Shown: positions 6,028 through 15,700, counted from the stretch's first letter. The stretch is DNA of 64,000 nt from Clostridia bacterium (GCA_017398595.1 JAFQFR010000014.1:16383-80382); one strand, 5' to 3'. The notes: generated from the sequence alone by a model not told the origin. Numbers and translations: made by a program.

Positions 6028-8895
6028 CTACTTTATGTATTCTCTCGGGATGTTTACGGCTACTTTTTCGCCTTTTGCCGTGACTGCAACGACGAAAACA
6101 GGTCTTTCCAAGTCGCGGAGGTCTCCGTGATACCAGCGCGCAGATGTATATTCCTGAATATCCACTATTCTGCAGCCTGTCAGATCGACCGATGCCGCAT
6201 CGCCCGTACCTATTTTCTCATTTTCCTCCTCAAAGCTTTCCTTATAGGAAAAATATTCAGCTTCCTTTTCCCAACCGTCGAGGAAAATATCCTCCATTTT
6301 AAGCGGCTCTCCCGTTTGAGCATTAAAATAATACTTAAAGTAATATGAGTTGTAGTGATCTTCAAGGATCGCATAACTGCGAAACTCTTCATTCACATAG
6401 GTATGCGCAAGATTCGCGCCGTTCAGTATCACATATCTGTTACCAACTACCGTAATGTCAAAATCGGGGAAAGGACCTACCGTTACGGCTTCTGCATCTA
6501 TGCCCTTTCCTTTCAAGAATACAAGCAACTTTTCTTCGGTGAAATACGTTTCATAGATATTGTTTGTAAAAGCGTTTATCGTATCGCATACATTCTCGGG
6601 AACTCCCGACTTTTCACTGTCCAGATACCATATCGTTATGTCGTTTTTTTCTTCGGCAACGCCTGTATCTCCCGAATATTTTTGCGAAATGACCTTGTAC
6701 ACCGGTACATTGGCATCTATATAGCCTGCCATATCCCGCGGTACGCTCGTTACCATATATTCCGAAATATCCGCCAAGGAAAGCTCGACGCCGTCGGCAA
6801 AGTATGTACCGCGATAAAAAATTATACTATCCGCGGTATAGGTAAACTCACCGTTATAGAGTCCGGAAAAATCGCTTAACATAGCATGCGTTGCGCCAAA
6901 GGATGAATACGGCTTTGTCGCTTGCTTTGCGAGCGCGCTGTTCAGGATCGGAACAAAGTCTACATCTTCAAAGAACAGATCCGACAGTGCAAGCTGCTTG
7001 CCCGTATAAATATCAAACACCGCGGTGCGCACAGCATAATAATAATCCTGTGCATCCTGCGCACCCGAGCAATATGTAATTCCCACCTTTACAGAAAGAT
7101 AACCGTTTACAAGCTCTGTACGGGTCGTAACATCCTGTACGTACCCATGTTCCATACGTGAGTTTACGAATGCCTGCACCTCGGCTTTGTCGATAGCCGA
7201 AAGTTCCGCCTTGGCATCGTCAATGAAACTCTGCACCTTTTCGTCGAGTCCCTCTACGGTAAACGCAGGCAACTTTTTGCACTCGTAACTGTAATCTGCC
7301 ATGGTTTCCGGCTTTGTGATCCCCGAAGTCGCTTTTTCGTTATAAAGCGTTTTTGCAGTGGACTCGGGCAGTGTGAGTCCGTCTACCTTGCGGTAGGGGA
7401 TATATCCTGCGTTCGCAACCACCTGCTGCCCCTCGTCCGACTGGATCCAGTTTACAAGCATGCGAACGGGCGAGTCTTCTGCCTCGTCTGCCGAGAAGAC
7501 CGCGTAGTTATAGCCAAGCAAAGGATATGTGCCGTCTGCAAGCGTCTCGAGCGACGGCGCAACGCCATTGACCTTTATGTACTTGATTTCGGATATATTT
7601 TCATACATTCCGTCCGAAAAGGCATAGACCGAATAGCCGAGAGCATCTATTCCGTTATCGTAGTTAGCGATAACGTCCAGTATACCGGTCATCGTCGCAG
7701 GGATCACATCGGTCACGGGCTTCATCAGCGGCGTATCGCCCATAAAAGAGATCATATAGTTCTGGCTTCCCGAATCGCTGTTTCGCTGATACGCTATGAT
7801 CTCCGCATCATTTCCGCCGACCTCGCTCCAGTTTGTGATCTTGCCGGAGTAGATGCCTTTCAGCTGTTCAACCGTGAGCGTGTCCACGGGATTATCCTTG
7901 TTGACAACGAACACAAAGCCCTCTCCCGCAACAGGCGCGGCTTCATGCCTGAAGCCCTTGTTCTGCATACGCTGCAGCTGTGCTTCGGAAAGCGGCGTCG
8001 TAAAGATAAGATCGCACTTACCGAGCAGCAGGTTTTCAAACGAGGTGTACGTCTTCGTATGTGCCACACTCTGCTTGCCGCCGAGCACCGCGCTTCTGAT
8101 CGCGTTATCGAGATTCGTGGTAGAGGTCGAGCCATCGGTCCTCGGGAATACAAAGTCATCGGAAAATACGGACGGAACAGCCGCCGTAAATTCCTGCCAC
8201 TCTGCACTTTGCTTCTGATCGTGCCGGCTCACAAACGCTTCAAAGTTCTCCTTGGATACGGCATCGCTTCCGATATAATAGGATACCGTTTGGCTGTCAT
8301 ATGCAGATTCGCAATAGGCAACACTCTGCACCGCATATGCATCGTTTGCAAACGAAATTTTACCGATTCCATGATCCGATGCACCCGAGGAAAAGCTGAA
8401 TGTTCCGTCTTCTTTCAGTTCATAAAAAGCTCTGTACGTCAGTTCATACGCATAGACCGTGTCTCCGCTTTCATGCAGTATCAGAAATCCGTAATACGCA
8501 TTTGTGCCTCTCTCTAACCACAATACCGTTTCCGAAAGGCGATCGCCGTCAAGGTCGATGACCGAATACTTGGTTACGGACAGTGCATACTTGGCAAGAT
8601 AGTCGCTGAGATACATCTCTTGCTTTGCGTCCGTGCAGTACAGCATGCGGCTGTTTTCGATCACGGACGCGCAGTTTGCAGGCACTTCTACGGTGTCCTG
8701 CACAGTCGTAAGCGGCGCAGTTTCGGTTACTGCGGTGTCCTGCGTAGTCGCAAGCGGCGTAGTTTCGGTCACTGCGCCGACTGTCACGATACCGCTTGTT
8801 TCTGTGGTATCGGTTGTTATAACTTCATCCTGTTTGCCGCAAGAAGCAAACAGTACTGTTACGAGGGCAAGCAGAACATATAGTATCTTTTTCAT
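6028..8895 (-). CDS. Large lipoprotein: PstS-like binding domain fused to a C-terminal DUF3298/RsiV-like domain
   Basis: 955 residues. The start, MKKILYVLLALVTVLFASCG, is chosen for the AAGGAGA site and a clean lipobox (F-A-S-C). A Thr-rich linker with a doubled ETTPLATTQDTAVTETAPL repeat follows. Residues near 240-560 resemble phosphate-type ABC binding proteins (PBP_like_2): VDTLTVEQLKGIYSGKITNWSEVGG, then a QRNSDSGSQ ligand loop. The last ~350 residues carry a segment like TAVFDIYTGKQLALSDLF, typical of DUF3298/RsiV-type lysozyme-binding or sensor domains, probably in tandem. No pstCAB genes lie nearby, so phosphate transport is not implied. It may be a surface sensor or scavenger. Promoter upstream; a lone gene. 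Confidence 0.75.
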   Translation of the reverse strand: MKKILYVLLALVTVLFASCGKQDEVITTDTTETSGIVTVGAVTETTPLATTQDTAVTETAPLTTVQDTVEVPANCASVIENSRMLYCTDAKQEMYLSDYLAKYALSVTKYSVIDLDGDRLSETVLWLERGTNAYYGFLILHESGDTVYAYELTYRAFYELKEDGTFSFSSGASDHGIGKISFANDAYAVQSVAYCESAYDSQTVSYYIGSDAVSKENFEAFVSRHDQKQSAEWQEFTAAVPSVFSDDFVFPRTDGSTSTTNLDNAIRSAVLGGKQSVAHTKTYTSFENLLLGKCDLIFTTPLSEAQLQRMQNKGFRHEAAPVAGEGFVFVVNKDNPVDTLTVEQLKGIYSGKITNWSEVGGNDAEIIAYQRNSDSGSQNYMISFMGDTPLMKPVTDVIPATMTGILDVIANYDNGIDALGYSVYAFSDGMYENISEIKYIKVNGVAPSLETLADGTYPLLGYNYAVFSADEAEDSPVRMLVNWIQSDEGQQVVANAGYIPYRKVDGLTLPESTAKTLYNEKATSGITKPETMADYSYECKKLPAFTVEGLDEKVQSFIDDAKAELSAIDKAEVQAFVNSRMEHGYVQDVTTRTELVNGYLSVKVGITYCSGAQDAQDYYYAVRTAVFDIYTGKQLALSDLFFEDVDFVPILNSALAKQATKPYSSFGATHAMLSDFSGLYNGEFTYTADSIIFYRGTYFADGVELSLADISEYMVTSVPRDMAGYIDANVPVYKVISQKYSGDTGVAEEKNDITIWYLDSEKSGVPENVCDTINAFTNNIYETYFTEEKLLVFLKGKGIDAEAVTVGPFPDFDITVVGNRYVILNGANLAHTYVNEEFRSYAILEDHYNSYYFKYYFNAQTGEPLKMEDIFLDGWEKEAEYFSYKESFEEENEKIGTGDAASVDLTGCRIVDIQEYTSARWYHGDLRDLERPVFVVAVTAKGEKVAVNIPREYIK

Positions 8896-8947
8896 TACGG
8901 TCTCCTTTTGCGTAAGCTTGGTCATGCAAAAAGCTTGAACTATAACA

Positions 8948-8976
8948 ATTATATCACACAAAATCATCGAACACAA
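8948..8976 (-). promoter_or_regulatory. Promoter of the PstS-like lipoprotein
   Basis: Minus strand: -35 TTGTGT (8976-8971), 17-nt spacer, perfect -10 TATAAT (8953-8948). The -35 lies inside the foot of the terminator dyad of the preceding ABC operon. Confidence 0.55.
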
Positions 8977-9010
8977 TACCCCATGCACTTTTAGTGCATG
9001 GGGTATTGTG
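8972..9010 (-). terminator. Hairpin ending the first ABC exporter operon
   Basis: Perfect 17-bp arms, CACAATACCCCATGCAC (8972-8988) and GTGCATGGGGTATTGTG (8994-9010), with a 5-nt loop. On the minus strand the trailing U-tract is weak; on the plus strand it is CTTTTATT. Confidence 0.7.
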
Positions 9011-9013
9011 CTT

Positions 9014-10867
9014 TTATTCCCGAAACTCGTCCGCGTACCATTTTGCCTGGGCGCGGTAAAGCTCGGCGTAGTAACCGTTCTTCTCCAGCAGTTCGCGGTG
9101 GCTGCCGTCCTCAACGATCTCGCCGTCTCGGAACATGAGAATGCGGTCTACGATCGAGGTCACGCCGAGACGGTGGGAAACCAGCAGCGTGGTTCTGCCG
9201 CCGGTCATCTCGGCAAAGCGGCGGTAGATGTCCGCCTCGGCGATCGGATCGAGCGCGGCGGTCGGCTCATCGAGCACCATGATGCGTGCCTTATTGCGCC
9301 AAAGGGCGCGCGTGAGCGCAAGCTTCTGCCATTGCCCGCCCGAAAGGTCGTTGCCTTTCTTTGCAAAGTCGCCGATCTCCTCGTCAAAGCCGCTTGCCTG
9401 CTGCTTGACACACTCTGCAAAGCCTGTCAGCTCACAGAGTTTCCACAGCTCGGCATCCTCGTCCGCCTCTTTGCGCTCGGGATCCGAAACCGTGATATTA
9501 TGCCGCAGCGTTGCGTCATATTTACCGAAATTTTGGAACACCGCGGACACGGTGCGGCGCGCCGCTGTGGGGTTCTCGTCAATGGCATGCCCGCCGATGG
9601 AAACGCTGCCGTGATCGGGTGTATACATGCCGCACAGGAGATTGACAAAGGTGGTCTTTCCGCTGCCGTTCTCTCCCACGATGGCGACCGTCTCGCCGTC
9701 GCGGATATGTACATTGATATTTTTCAGCACGGGATCTTTGCAGCCGGGATAGGTGAACTGTACATTCTCGAATGACACTTCTCCGCTCTCGCGCGGCTTT
9801 GCGCCCTTGTCGATCTTCTCCTGCTCCAACTTATCCAGGTCAAAATAATCGCGCATATACGAAATATCGGAGAGGAATACACCGCCCTGCACAAGCAGGT
9901 TGGATGTGACCGACTGAAAGGACTTTGACAGCGACATCATCAGCGTGAAGGTACCGAGTCCCAGTGCGGGGTTCTCATAGATCTTATACGCCGCGACCAG
10001 CAAAACGACGATGTACACAAGATTGCGCAAGAGATCTGCCGCGCTGTTATACAGCACATGCTTTTTGGTCATGGCGTTCTTCTTCCCCGTGTAGTCGTCG
10101 CAGATCTCCCGCCACTTGCCTTTGAGGTAATCGAAGATGCGGAAATGGCAGATGTCGTTGAACGGATTATGTCTGGTCAGGATCTGCATGTAGTGGATAA
10201 CCAGCGCACCCTCCATCATATACTTGACGTTATGCACATAGGTGGCGTCCCGCTGTTTATACGAGAGGATCGCCGCGGGAATCGAGGTGACAAGCAGCAG
10301 TACCGCCGCCCACACACTGACCTCGCTCAGCAGCAAAAGCACGCTGACAAAGGTGACAAGCTGCTGCAGCCACGCAAGAATATTTTGCATGCTGTTGGCG
10401 ACGCGGAAACCCGAATAGGAGTTGGCAAATTCGATCTTTTGCGCAAACTCCGCCTGATTTTCAATGTACTGATACCGAATATCACAGGTCGTTTCGATAA
10501 TATGGCGAATGAGATACTTGTTTGTACGGATGCTGTCGCAGGCAAGCGTATACCGACTGATAAAGTTGAAACCAACCTGCGCGACGTGTAAAAGGATAAG
10601 CAGCCCGAACAGCATCAGCACATGGCGCATTTCGTAGGCACCACCCGTTGCCATCGTCTGAATTTCATCGGTGAAAAGTTTCAGCACAGAGGAAACAAGC
10701 GCGGGAAGAAAAGCGAATCCAAAGCCGAGCAAACTTATAAGGAATGAAAATGCGGTCTTGGTCTTCAGACTGATCCGCAGTGCCTTTCCGATCACGGCGC
10801 AGGTTTCCCCCAAAGAGAGCTTTTCGTTGGTTTCCTTTTTATATTCCATCCCCGGTTCTTTTCGCAT
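9014..10867 (-). CDS. ABC exporter half-transporter (permease-ATPase), subunit B of operon 1
   Basis: About 617 residues: six-helix exporter membrane domain (residues ~40-330), then the ATPase with Walker A GENGSGKTT, signature LSGGQ, Walker B IMVLDEPTAALDP and switch-His SHR. The start is placed at MRKEPG; an internal ATG at 10849 is possible. It overlaps the end of the upstream half-transporter, so the two are translationally coupled and probably form a heterodimer. Type IV ABC exporters move peptides, lipids or drugs outward. All catalytic motifs are canonical in this subunit. The divergent two-component system suggests induction by an envelope stress or antibiotic. Substrate unknown. Confidence 0.9.
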   Translation of the reverse strand: MRKEPGMEYKKETNEKLSLGETCAVIGKALRISLKTKTAFSFLISLLGFGFAFLPALVSSVLKLFTDEIQTMATGGAYEMRHVLMLFGLLILLHVAQVGFNFISRYTLACDSIRTNKYLIRHIIETTCDIRYQYIENQAEFAQKIEFANSYSGFRVANSMQNILAWLQQLVTFVSVLLLLSEVSVWAAVLLLVTSIPAAILSYKQRDATYVHNVKYMMEGALVIHYMQILTRHNPFNDICHFRIFDYLKGKWREICDDYTGKKNAMTKKHVLYNSAADLLRNLVYIVVLLVAAYKIYENPALGLGTFTLMMSLSKSFQSVTSNLLVQGGVFLSDISYMRDYFDLDKLEQEKIDKGAKPRESGEVSFENVQFTYPGCKDPVLKNINVHIRDGETVAIVGENGSGKTTFVNLLCGMYTPDHGSVSIGGHAIDENPTAARRTVSAVFQNFGKYDATLRHNITVSDPERKEADEDAELWKLCELTGFAECVKQQASGFDEEIGDFAKKGNDLSGGQWQKLALTRALWRNKARIMVLDEPTAALDPIAEADIYRRFAEMTGGRTTLLVSHRLGVTSIVDRILMFRDGEIVEDGSHRELLEKNGYYAELYRAQAKWYADEFRE

Positions 10868-12677
10868 CTTCTTTCGCCCCCTCTCCGTTGTCATACCATT
10901 TTGCCTGTTCACGGAAGAAAGACGCATACACGCCATCCTTTGCGAGCAACTCCTCATGCGTGCCGTCCTCGACCAGTCTGCCGCCGTCCATGACAAGGAT
11001 GCGGTCGGCAAGCCGCGCAAAGCCGACGCGGTGCGAGATCAGCACCGAGGTTCTGCCCGCGATCTTTTTCTTGATCTCCATGAATTGCTCCATCTCGGCG
11101 ATCGGATCGAGTGCCGCCGCGGGTTCATCAAAGATCATAATGGGTGCTTCGCTCATGTGCGCGCGCGCCACGCAGACGCGCTGCTGCTCGCCGCCCGAGA
11201 GTCCGACACCGTCGGGACGAATGTCTCGGCGCAGCCATGTATCTATACCGCGCGGCAGCTTTGCCACCACCTTTTCGGCGCCGCCCGCGCGGATCGCCTC
11301 GCGGATGCGCGCTTCGTTGTCGATCTCCTCCACGCAGCCGTAGCCGACATTGTCGCGCAGGGGCGAATGGAAGATAAAGCACTGCTGGAAGAATACGCCG
11401 ATCTGCTTTTTGATGTCGTCGTACTTATACTCGGAGAGCGGATGCCCGTAGAACAGTACCTCACCCGACTGCGGACGGTAGCTGTCCAGCATCAGCGAGG
11501 TCAGCGTGGTCTTACCGCTGCCGTTGTAGCCAACCAGTGCCACATTCTCGCCTTTTTTGATCTTGAAGCTGACGTCTTTCAGCACCGGCTTTTCGGGATC
11601 GTAGCCGAAGGTAACATTTTTAAACTCGTATACCGTATCGCCGCTCGTGTCAACCTCTCGCGGATTTTCGGCATCCTCGCGTTCGGGCGCGGAGAACAAA
11701 AGTTTGCGTTGTCTGCCAAGCTCAAAGAGCGCCCAGGAGATCGTACCGATGCCCTTGGTCATCTCCCCGATCGCGCCCGAGAAGCTTGTCGAAAGCGAAT
11801 ACACCATCAAAAACACATCCGCGGTCATATTTCCGTTTGCCACGGAGAAGATCGAGTACAAAAGGATGCCCGCCATGGCGATGTAAAACAGCAGTCCGCT
11901 GCAAAACGGCTGCAGCTCACGTTTGCGGATCTGTGCTCTGTCCATAGTCTCAATGGTTTTATAAGCTTCGTTCCACTGTTTTAAGATGTCGTCGCGCGAC
12001 TCATAGATACGAACCTCTTTTGCCAATCCCTCGCCCCGCGCCATCGTCTGATAATAGCGTGCGCGATGCAACGCGCGGTCGTAGATCTCGTATTTTTCCT
12101 GTAATTTGTTGCTTGCATGGAAATTGTATACAGACGCAACCAGTATGTAGCCAAGGCAGATCGCAAAGATCACCCACGAAACCGATGCGGCGACCGCCAA
12201 AAGCGAAATGACCGAAACCGCTTTGCCGATCACGGTGACAAGGCCCGTCATAAAGCTGTTGAGCGTGGAGTACTTCATGGAAGTGGACTGCATCTCATCG
12301 CGCACGGCTTTATCGAGCAGATATTCGCGCGACACCTTCTGCCGCTTGTTCATAAACTGCTCGCCCATACCGTAATAGTAGGTGTCGTACATCATCATGT
12401 ACACAAGGTCGTGGTTGACGCGCCCCGAAAGTCCGTTTACCGCCACAAACAGTCCGAGAAACAGGATGCTACCGACCACATCGGCGAATACGCCCTGCCC
12501 TGTAGCCAGAAAGCCCGAGATCGTCGAGATCACCTCGCGGTTCAGCACGAGCACGATCGCCGGCAAAACTGAAAGTGCAACGCTCGCAAACGCCCAGGCA
12601 AGAAACACCTTTTTGTTGATCTTCCAAGCGAGCTTTAGCGCAAAGATCGCAGAGGAAAGTTTGCTGTCTTTTCGCAC
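10839..12677 (-). CDS. ABC exporter half-transporter, subunit A of operon 1
   Basis: 612 residues from a GTG start with AGGAAG upstream. Exporter membrane domain, then ATPase with Walker A GYNGSGKTT, signature LSGGEQQR, Walker B IMIFDEPAAALDP (an Ala where Thr/Ser is usual) and SHR. First gene of the operon, with a strong promoter at 12711-12739 and tandem CAAC-N5-GTTG boxes just upstream. Its end overlaps the second half-transporter. Very similar in layout to the pair at 44-47.7 kb, which has the same boxes. Exporter family certain; cargo unknown. Confidence 0.9.
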   Translation of the reverse strand: MRKDSKLSSAIFALKLAWKINKKVFLAWAFASVALSVLPAIVLVLNREVISTISGFLATGQGVFADVVGSILFLGLFVAVNGLSGRVNHDLVYMMMYDTYYYGMGEQFMNKRQKVSREYLLDKAVRDEMQSTSMKYSTLNSFMTGLVTVIGKAVSVISLLAVAASVSWVIFAICLGYILVASVYNFHASNKLQEKYEIYDRALHRARYYQTMARGEGLAKEVRIYESRDDILKQWNEAYKTIETMDRAQIRKRELQPFCSGLLFYIAMAGILLYSIFSVANGNMTADVFLMVYSLSTSFSGAIGEMTKGIGTISWALFELGRQRKLLFSAPEREDAENPREVDTSGDTVYEFKNVTFGYDPEKPVLKDVSFKIKKGENVALVGYNGSGKTTLTSLMLDSYRPQSGEVLFYGHPLSEYKYDDIKKQIGVFFQQCFIFHSPLRDNVGYGCVEEIDNEARIREAIRAGGAEKVVAKLPRGIDTWLRRDIRPDGVGLSGGEQQRVCVARAHMSEAPIMIFDEPAAALDPIAEMEQFMEIKKKIAGRTSVLISHRVGFARLADRILVMDGGRLVEDGTHEELLAKDGVYASFFREQAKWYDNGEGAKEDAKRTGDGI

Positions 12678-12710
12678 AGAGCCACTTCCTTTCCCAAGTA
12701 GAATAATAAT

Positions 12711-12739
12711 AGTATACCGTATCGAAATGCATCCGTCAA
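12711..12739 (-). promoter_or_regulatory. Promoter of ABC exporter operon 1
   Basis: Minus strand: -35 TTGACG (12739-12734), 17-nt spacer, -10 TATACT (12716-12711), about 34 nt before the GTG start. One base upstream of the -35 begin the tandem boxes at 12741-12774. Confidence 0.8.
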
Positions 12740-12740
12740 G

Positions 12741-12774
12741 CGACGGACGGTTGTAGCGATACAACGCACGGTTG
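12741..12774. promoter_or_regulatory. Tandem CAAC-N5-GTTG boxes upstream of ABC operon 1
   Basis: Plus strand: CGACGGACGGTTG (12741-12753), 8 bp, CAACGCACGGTTG (12762-12774). Each is a 13-bp dyad of CAAC/GTTG halves (one half degenerate, CGAC), 21 bp centre to centre, so on the same DNA face. The same two-box layout, with the same 8-bp gap and 1-bp distance to the -35, occurs at 47775-47808. Inferred binding site of an activator, probably the adjacent response regulator. Confidence 0.65.
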
Positions 12775-12830
12775 TGGGTCGTGCAAGTTTGGCACACTAA
12801 TTTTTAAACAAATCTTAAAGCATTTTGCAC

Positions 12831-12859
12831 TTGGTTTTTAAATTGTTTTCTGCTATGCT
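12831..12859 (+). promoter_or_regulatory. Promoter of the two-component system
   Basis: -35 TTGGTT (12831-12836), 17-nt spacer, -10 TATGCT (12854-12859), 28 nt before the response-regulator ATG. Divergent from the ABC promoter. Confidence 0.5.
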
Positions 12860-12887
12860 ATAGGTGAGCGATACGGAGGGATACAAC

Positions 12888-13580
12888 ATGTACAACATTT
12901 TGATTTGCGACGACGAAAAAGACATTGTCTCGGCGCTGGAGATCTATCTGCACGCCGAAGGATATAGAACATTTGCAGCCTGCACGGGCAAACAGGCTTT
13001 GGAGCTGTTGGAGAGTGAGGACATTCACCTCGTGCTCCTCGACATTATGATGCCCGAAATGGACGGCATTTCGGCGCTGACCGCCCTGCGCGAGTACAGC
13101 AACGTGCCCGTGATCCTGCTCACAGCCAAGAGTGAGGACACCGACAAGGTGCTCGGGCTGAACATCGGCGCGGACGACTACGTAACGAAGCCATTTAACC
13201 CCGTGGAAGTGCTCGCCCGCGTGCGCTCGCAGCTGCGCAGATATATGCAGCTCGGCGGCGGACAAGCCACAGCCGAAGCATCGGCATGCACCGTCGGCGG
13301 CATCACGCTGGACGACCGTGCAAAAGAAGTCTTTGTAGACGGCGAGAAGATCAGCCTCACACCGACCGAATACGAGATCTTAAAGCTGCTGATGCAAAGT
13401 CCCGGCGAGGTGTTTTCCCCGAAGGAGATCTACCGCCGTGTCTGGAAAAACGCGCCCTACGGCGCGGAAGGCACCGTGGCAGTACACATCCGCCATCTGC
13501 GCGAGAAGATCGAGATCGATCCCGCGGAGCCGCGCTACCTCAAAGTGGTGTGGGCGCAGGGCTATAAAATTGAGAGATAG
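12888..13580 (+). CDS. OmpR/PhoB-family response regulator
   Basis: 230 residues. The receiver domain has acidic pair D8-D9, phospho-acceptor D52 in LVLLDIMMPEMDG, T79 and K101 (VTKPF). The C-terminal winged helix has the usual LTPTEYEILKLLMQSPGEVFSP...VWKN...GTVAVHIRHLREKIE block. Start set at MYNILICDDE by the CGGAGGG site; a longer in-frame start lies upstream of it. Nine nt separate it from the sensor kinase. It sits divergent from ABC exporter operon 1 and is the obvious candidate to bind the boxes at 12741-12774 and at 47775-47808. That link is inference. Confidence 0.95.
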   Translation: MYNILICDDEKDIVSALEIYLHAEGYRTFAACTGKQALELLESEDIHLVLLDIMMPEMDGISALTALREYSNVPVILLTAKSEDTDKVLGLNIGADDYVTKPFNPVEVLARVRSQLRRYMQLGGGQATAEASACTVGGITLDDRAKEVFVDGEKISLTPTEYEILKLLMQSPGEVFSPKEIYRRVWKNAPYGAEGTVAVHIRHLREKIEIDPAEPRYLKVVWAQGYKIER

Positions 13581-13589
13581 GAGTTTATT

Positions 13590-15647
13590 ATGTCGAAAAT
13601 CAAATGCAGTCTTTTTGCCAAAGTGACAGCGATCTTCCTGTCGGTACTGATCCTGATCGGCACCGCGCTGAGTGTGATCTGCGTGATCTTCTGCGGCGCG
13701 GCAGGCGGCTACACGGGCGAGTATACATACTTCCGAAACTCCGCTATGGAAAGCGTTCTCCGTGAGTACGCATACGAAGTCGTCGATGTATACGAAAACG
13801 GTGTAGACCTCGATGAGCGGTATGCGGGCAATAATTTCTATTATTCTATTTCGGTAGATGGCGCGGAAAATGAACCTGTCGCTACCAATTACAACGGCGA
13901 AAAATACATTCGCTCTATCACAGTACAGTACACAGGCGTCCGCCGCCCCACTCTGCCGTCGGATCCCGAAACGGATACTCCCGCAGAAACCACTTGGGAT
14001 GTACAGTATGAGGTCTATGACGGAGCAGAAGCAGAATCCATTCAGTTCGTCACGGTGCAGACAACACAGGCGACTTTCGGGGAAGAAACAGAAACGCCCT
14101 ACTATAGAACGAACTATTCCGTCACGCTCTATGAAAAAGCCGAAAAAGACGGCAGTGACATTCTTTCGATTGCCGACACCGTCTTCGACCTTGCCTATGA
14201 GCTGCGCTATGCGTCGATCCTTCTTGCCCTGCTCGGACTTTCGCTGTTCATCTTTGTACTGGTCTTTCTGTTTTCGGCGGCAGGACACCATCGCGGAGAG
14301 GAAAAAGCCAGCCTCAACTATGTGGACCGCATCCCGTTTGACCTGTACACAGCCATCTGCGCCGCCATTGCCATCGGCGTAAACGCGCTCGTGCTGGTTT
14401 TGCTGGAAAACTTGTATTACAGCCGGTATTATAACGACATTTCCAATGAATTTATCAGGATGGTCGGATGCTTTGCAGGCATTGCCGGTTTAGCGATCAT
14501 TGACTATCTCATCCTGCTTGGCTACACCCTCAGCTTTGCAACACGCGTCAAGGTCGGCGGACTCATCCGCCGCACGCTGATCTACCGTATACTTGCCTTT
14601 TTCGGGCGGATCCTCGCCGCGATCGGCAAGGCGATCTGGTCACTGCTGCGCTCCATCCCGCTCGTCCCCAAAACCGTGCTGATCCTGCTCGGCATCTCCC
14701 TGATTGAATTTATTTTGTTGCTTGCAAATCTGTGGGAAGGCGACAATCTGCTCCTGCTCTGGCTGATCGAAAAAGTGCTCCTCTGCCCGCTGATCCTTTG
14801 GATCGCCGTCATGCTGCGCAAGCTGAAAAAAGGCGGCGAAGCGATCGCGGCGGGTAGATTGCAGGAGAAGATCGACACCCGCCGTATGCCCGCGGATTTC
14901 GGCAAATTCGGACAGACGCTCAACCACATCGGCGATGGTCTCGGACACGCGGTGGATGAGCGCATGAAGAGCGAGCGCATGAAAACCGAGCTGATCACCA
15001 ACGTATCCCACGACATTAAAACGCCGCTGACCTCGATCATCAACTATGTCGATCTCATCGAAAAGGAAGAACCCGAAAGCGAAACGATGCACGAGTACAT
15101 CTCGGTGCTGAAGCGACAGGCGGCGCGGCTGAAAAAGCTGATCGAAGATCTCGTCGAGGCGTCCAAAGCCTCCTCGGGTACGCTCTCGGTGGAAATGGCA
15201 CGCTGCGAGGTCGGCGTTCTGCTCGAACAGACGCTCGGCGAATACGAGGATAAGCTGACCGAAAAAGGACTCACCCCCGTGGTAAGCGCACCCGAAGAAC
15301 CGATCTTCATCTTAGCGGACGGCAGACGGCTGTGGCGCGTGTTTGACAACCTTCTGAATAACATCTGCAAATACGCACAGCCCGACACCCGCGTGTACAT
15401 TTCGCTGGAGCGCATCGGACACCGCGCGGTCATCACCTTCCGCAATATCTCCAAAGATCCGTTGAACATTTCGAGCGATGAGCTGATGGAGCGCTTTGTA
15501 CGCGGCGATTCCTCGCGTAACACCGAGGGCTCGGGACTCGGTCTTTCGATCGCCCGCAGTCTCACCGAGCTGCAAAACGGCCGCCTTGCCCTCTCCATTG
15601 ACGGCGACCTGTTCAAAGCGATCGTATCTTTTGAAACCGTGGAATAA
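13590..15647 (+). CDS. Multi-pass sensor histidine kinase
   Basis: 685 residues. N-terminal helix (about 12-34), then an extracytoplasmic region of about 160 residues, then four to six further helices between about 205 and 410. A HisKA domain follows with H474 in NVSHDIKTPLTSIINYV, an N-box DNLLNNICKYA and a G-box SGLGLSIARSL. TAGGAG ribosome site; transcribed with the response regulator. The kinase should autophosphorylate at H474 and pass phosphate to D52 of its partner. The external loop plus many helices fits an envelope or antibiotic sensor, but the signal is not deducible. Confidence 0.93.
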   Translation: MSKIKCSLFAKVTAIFLSVLILIGTALSVICVIFCGAAGGYTGEYTYFRNSAMESVLREYAYEVVDVYENGVDLDERYAGNNFYYSISVDGAENEPVATNYNGEKYIRSITVQYTGVRRPTLPSDPETDTPAETTWDVQYEVYDGAEAESIQFVTVQTTQATFGEETETPYYRTNYSVTLYEKAEKDGSDILSIADTVFDLAYELRYASILLALLGLSLFIFVLVFLFSAAGHHRGEEKASLNYVDRIPFDLYTAICAAIAIGVNALVLVLLENLYYSRYYNDISNEFIRMVGCFAGIAGLAIIDYLILLGYTLSFATRVKVGGLIRRTLIYRILAFFGRILAAIGKAIWSLLRSIPLVPKTVLILLGISLIEFILLLANLWEGDNLLLLWLIEKVLLCPLILWIAVMLRKLKKGGEAIAAGRLQEKIDTRRMPADFGKFGQTLNHIGDGLGHAVDERMKSERMKTELITNVSHDIKTPLTSIINYVDLIEKEEPESETMHEYISVLKRQAARLKKLIEDLVEASKASSGTLSVEMARCEVGVLLEQTLGEYEDKLTEKGLTPVVSAPEEPIFILADGRRLWRVFDNLLNNICKYAQPDTRVYISLERIGHRAVITFRNISKDPLNISSDELMERFVRGDSSRNTEGSGLGLSIARSLTELQNGRLALSIDGDLFKAIVSFETVE

Positions 15648-15700
15648 ATCACGTCAAAAGCATCTCTGTCCGAGATCCGTTTGACTGCGTCACCCCCGCG

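Noticed and set aside
8620..8883. Repeats within the PstS-like lipoprotein considered as a noncoding element
   Set aside because: They encode its doubled Thr-rich linker in frame.
6028..9114. Longer N-terminus (start at 9114) for the PstS-like lipoprotein
   Set aside because: It would run through the terminator at 8972-9010 and hide the signal peptide; the ATG at 8895 has a ribosome site and lipobox.
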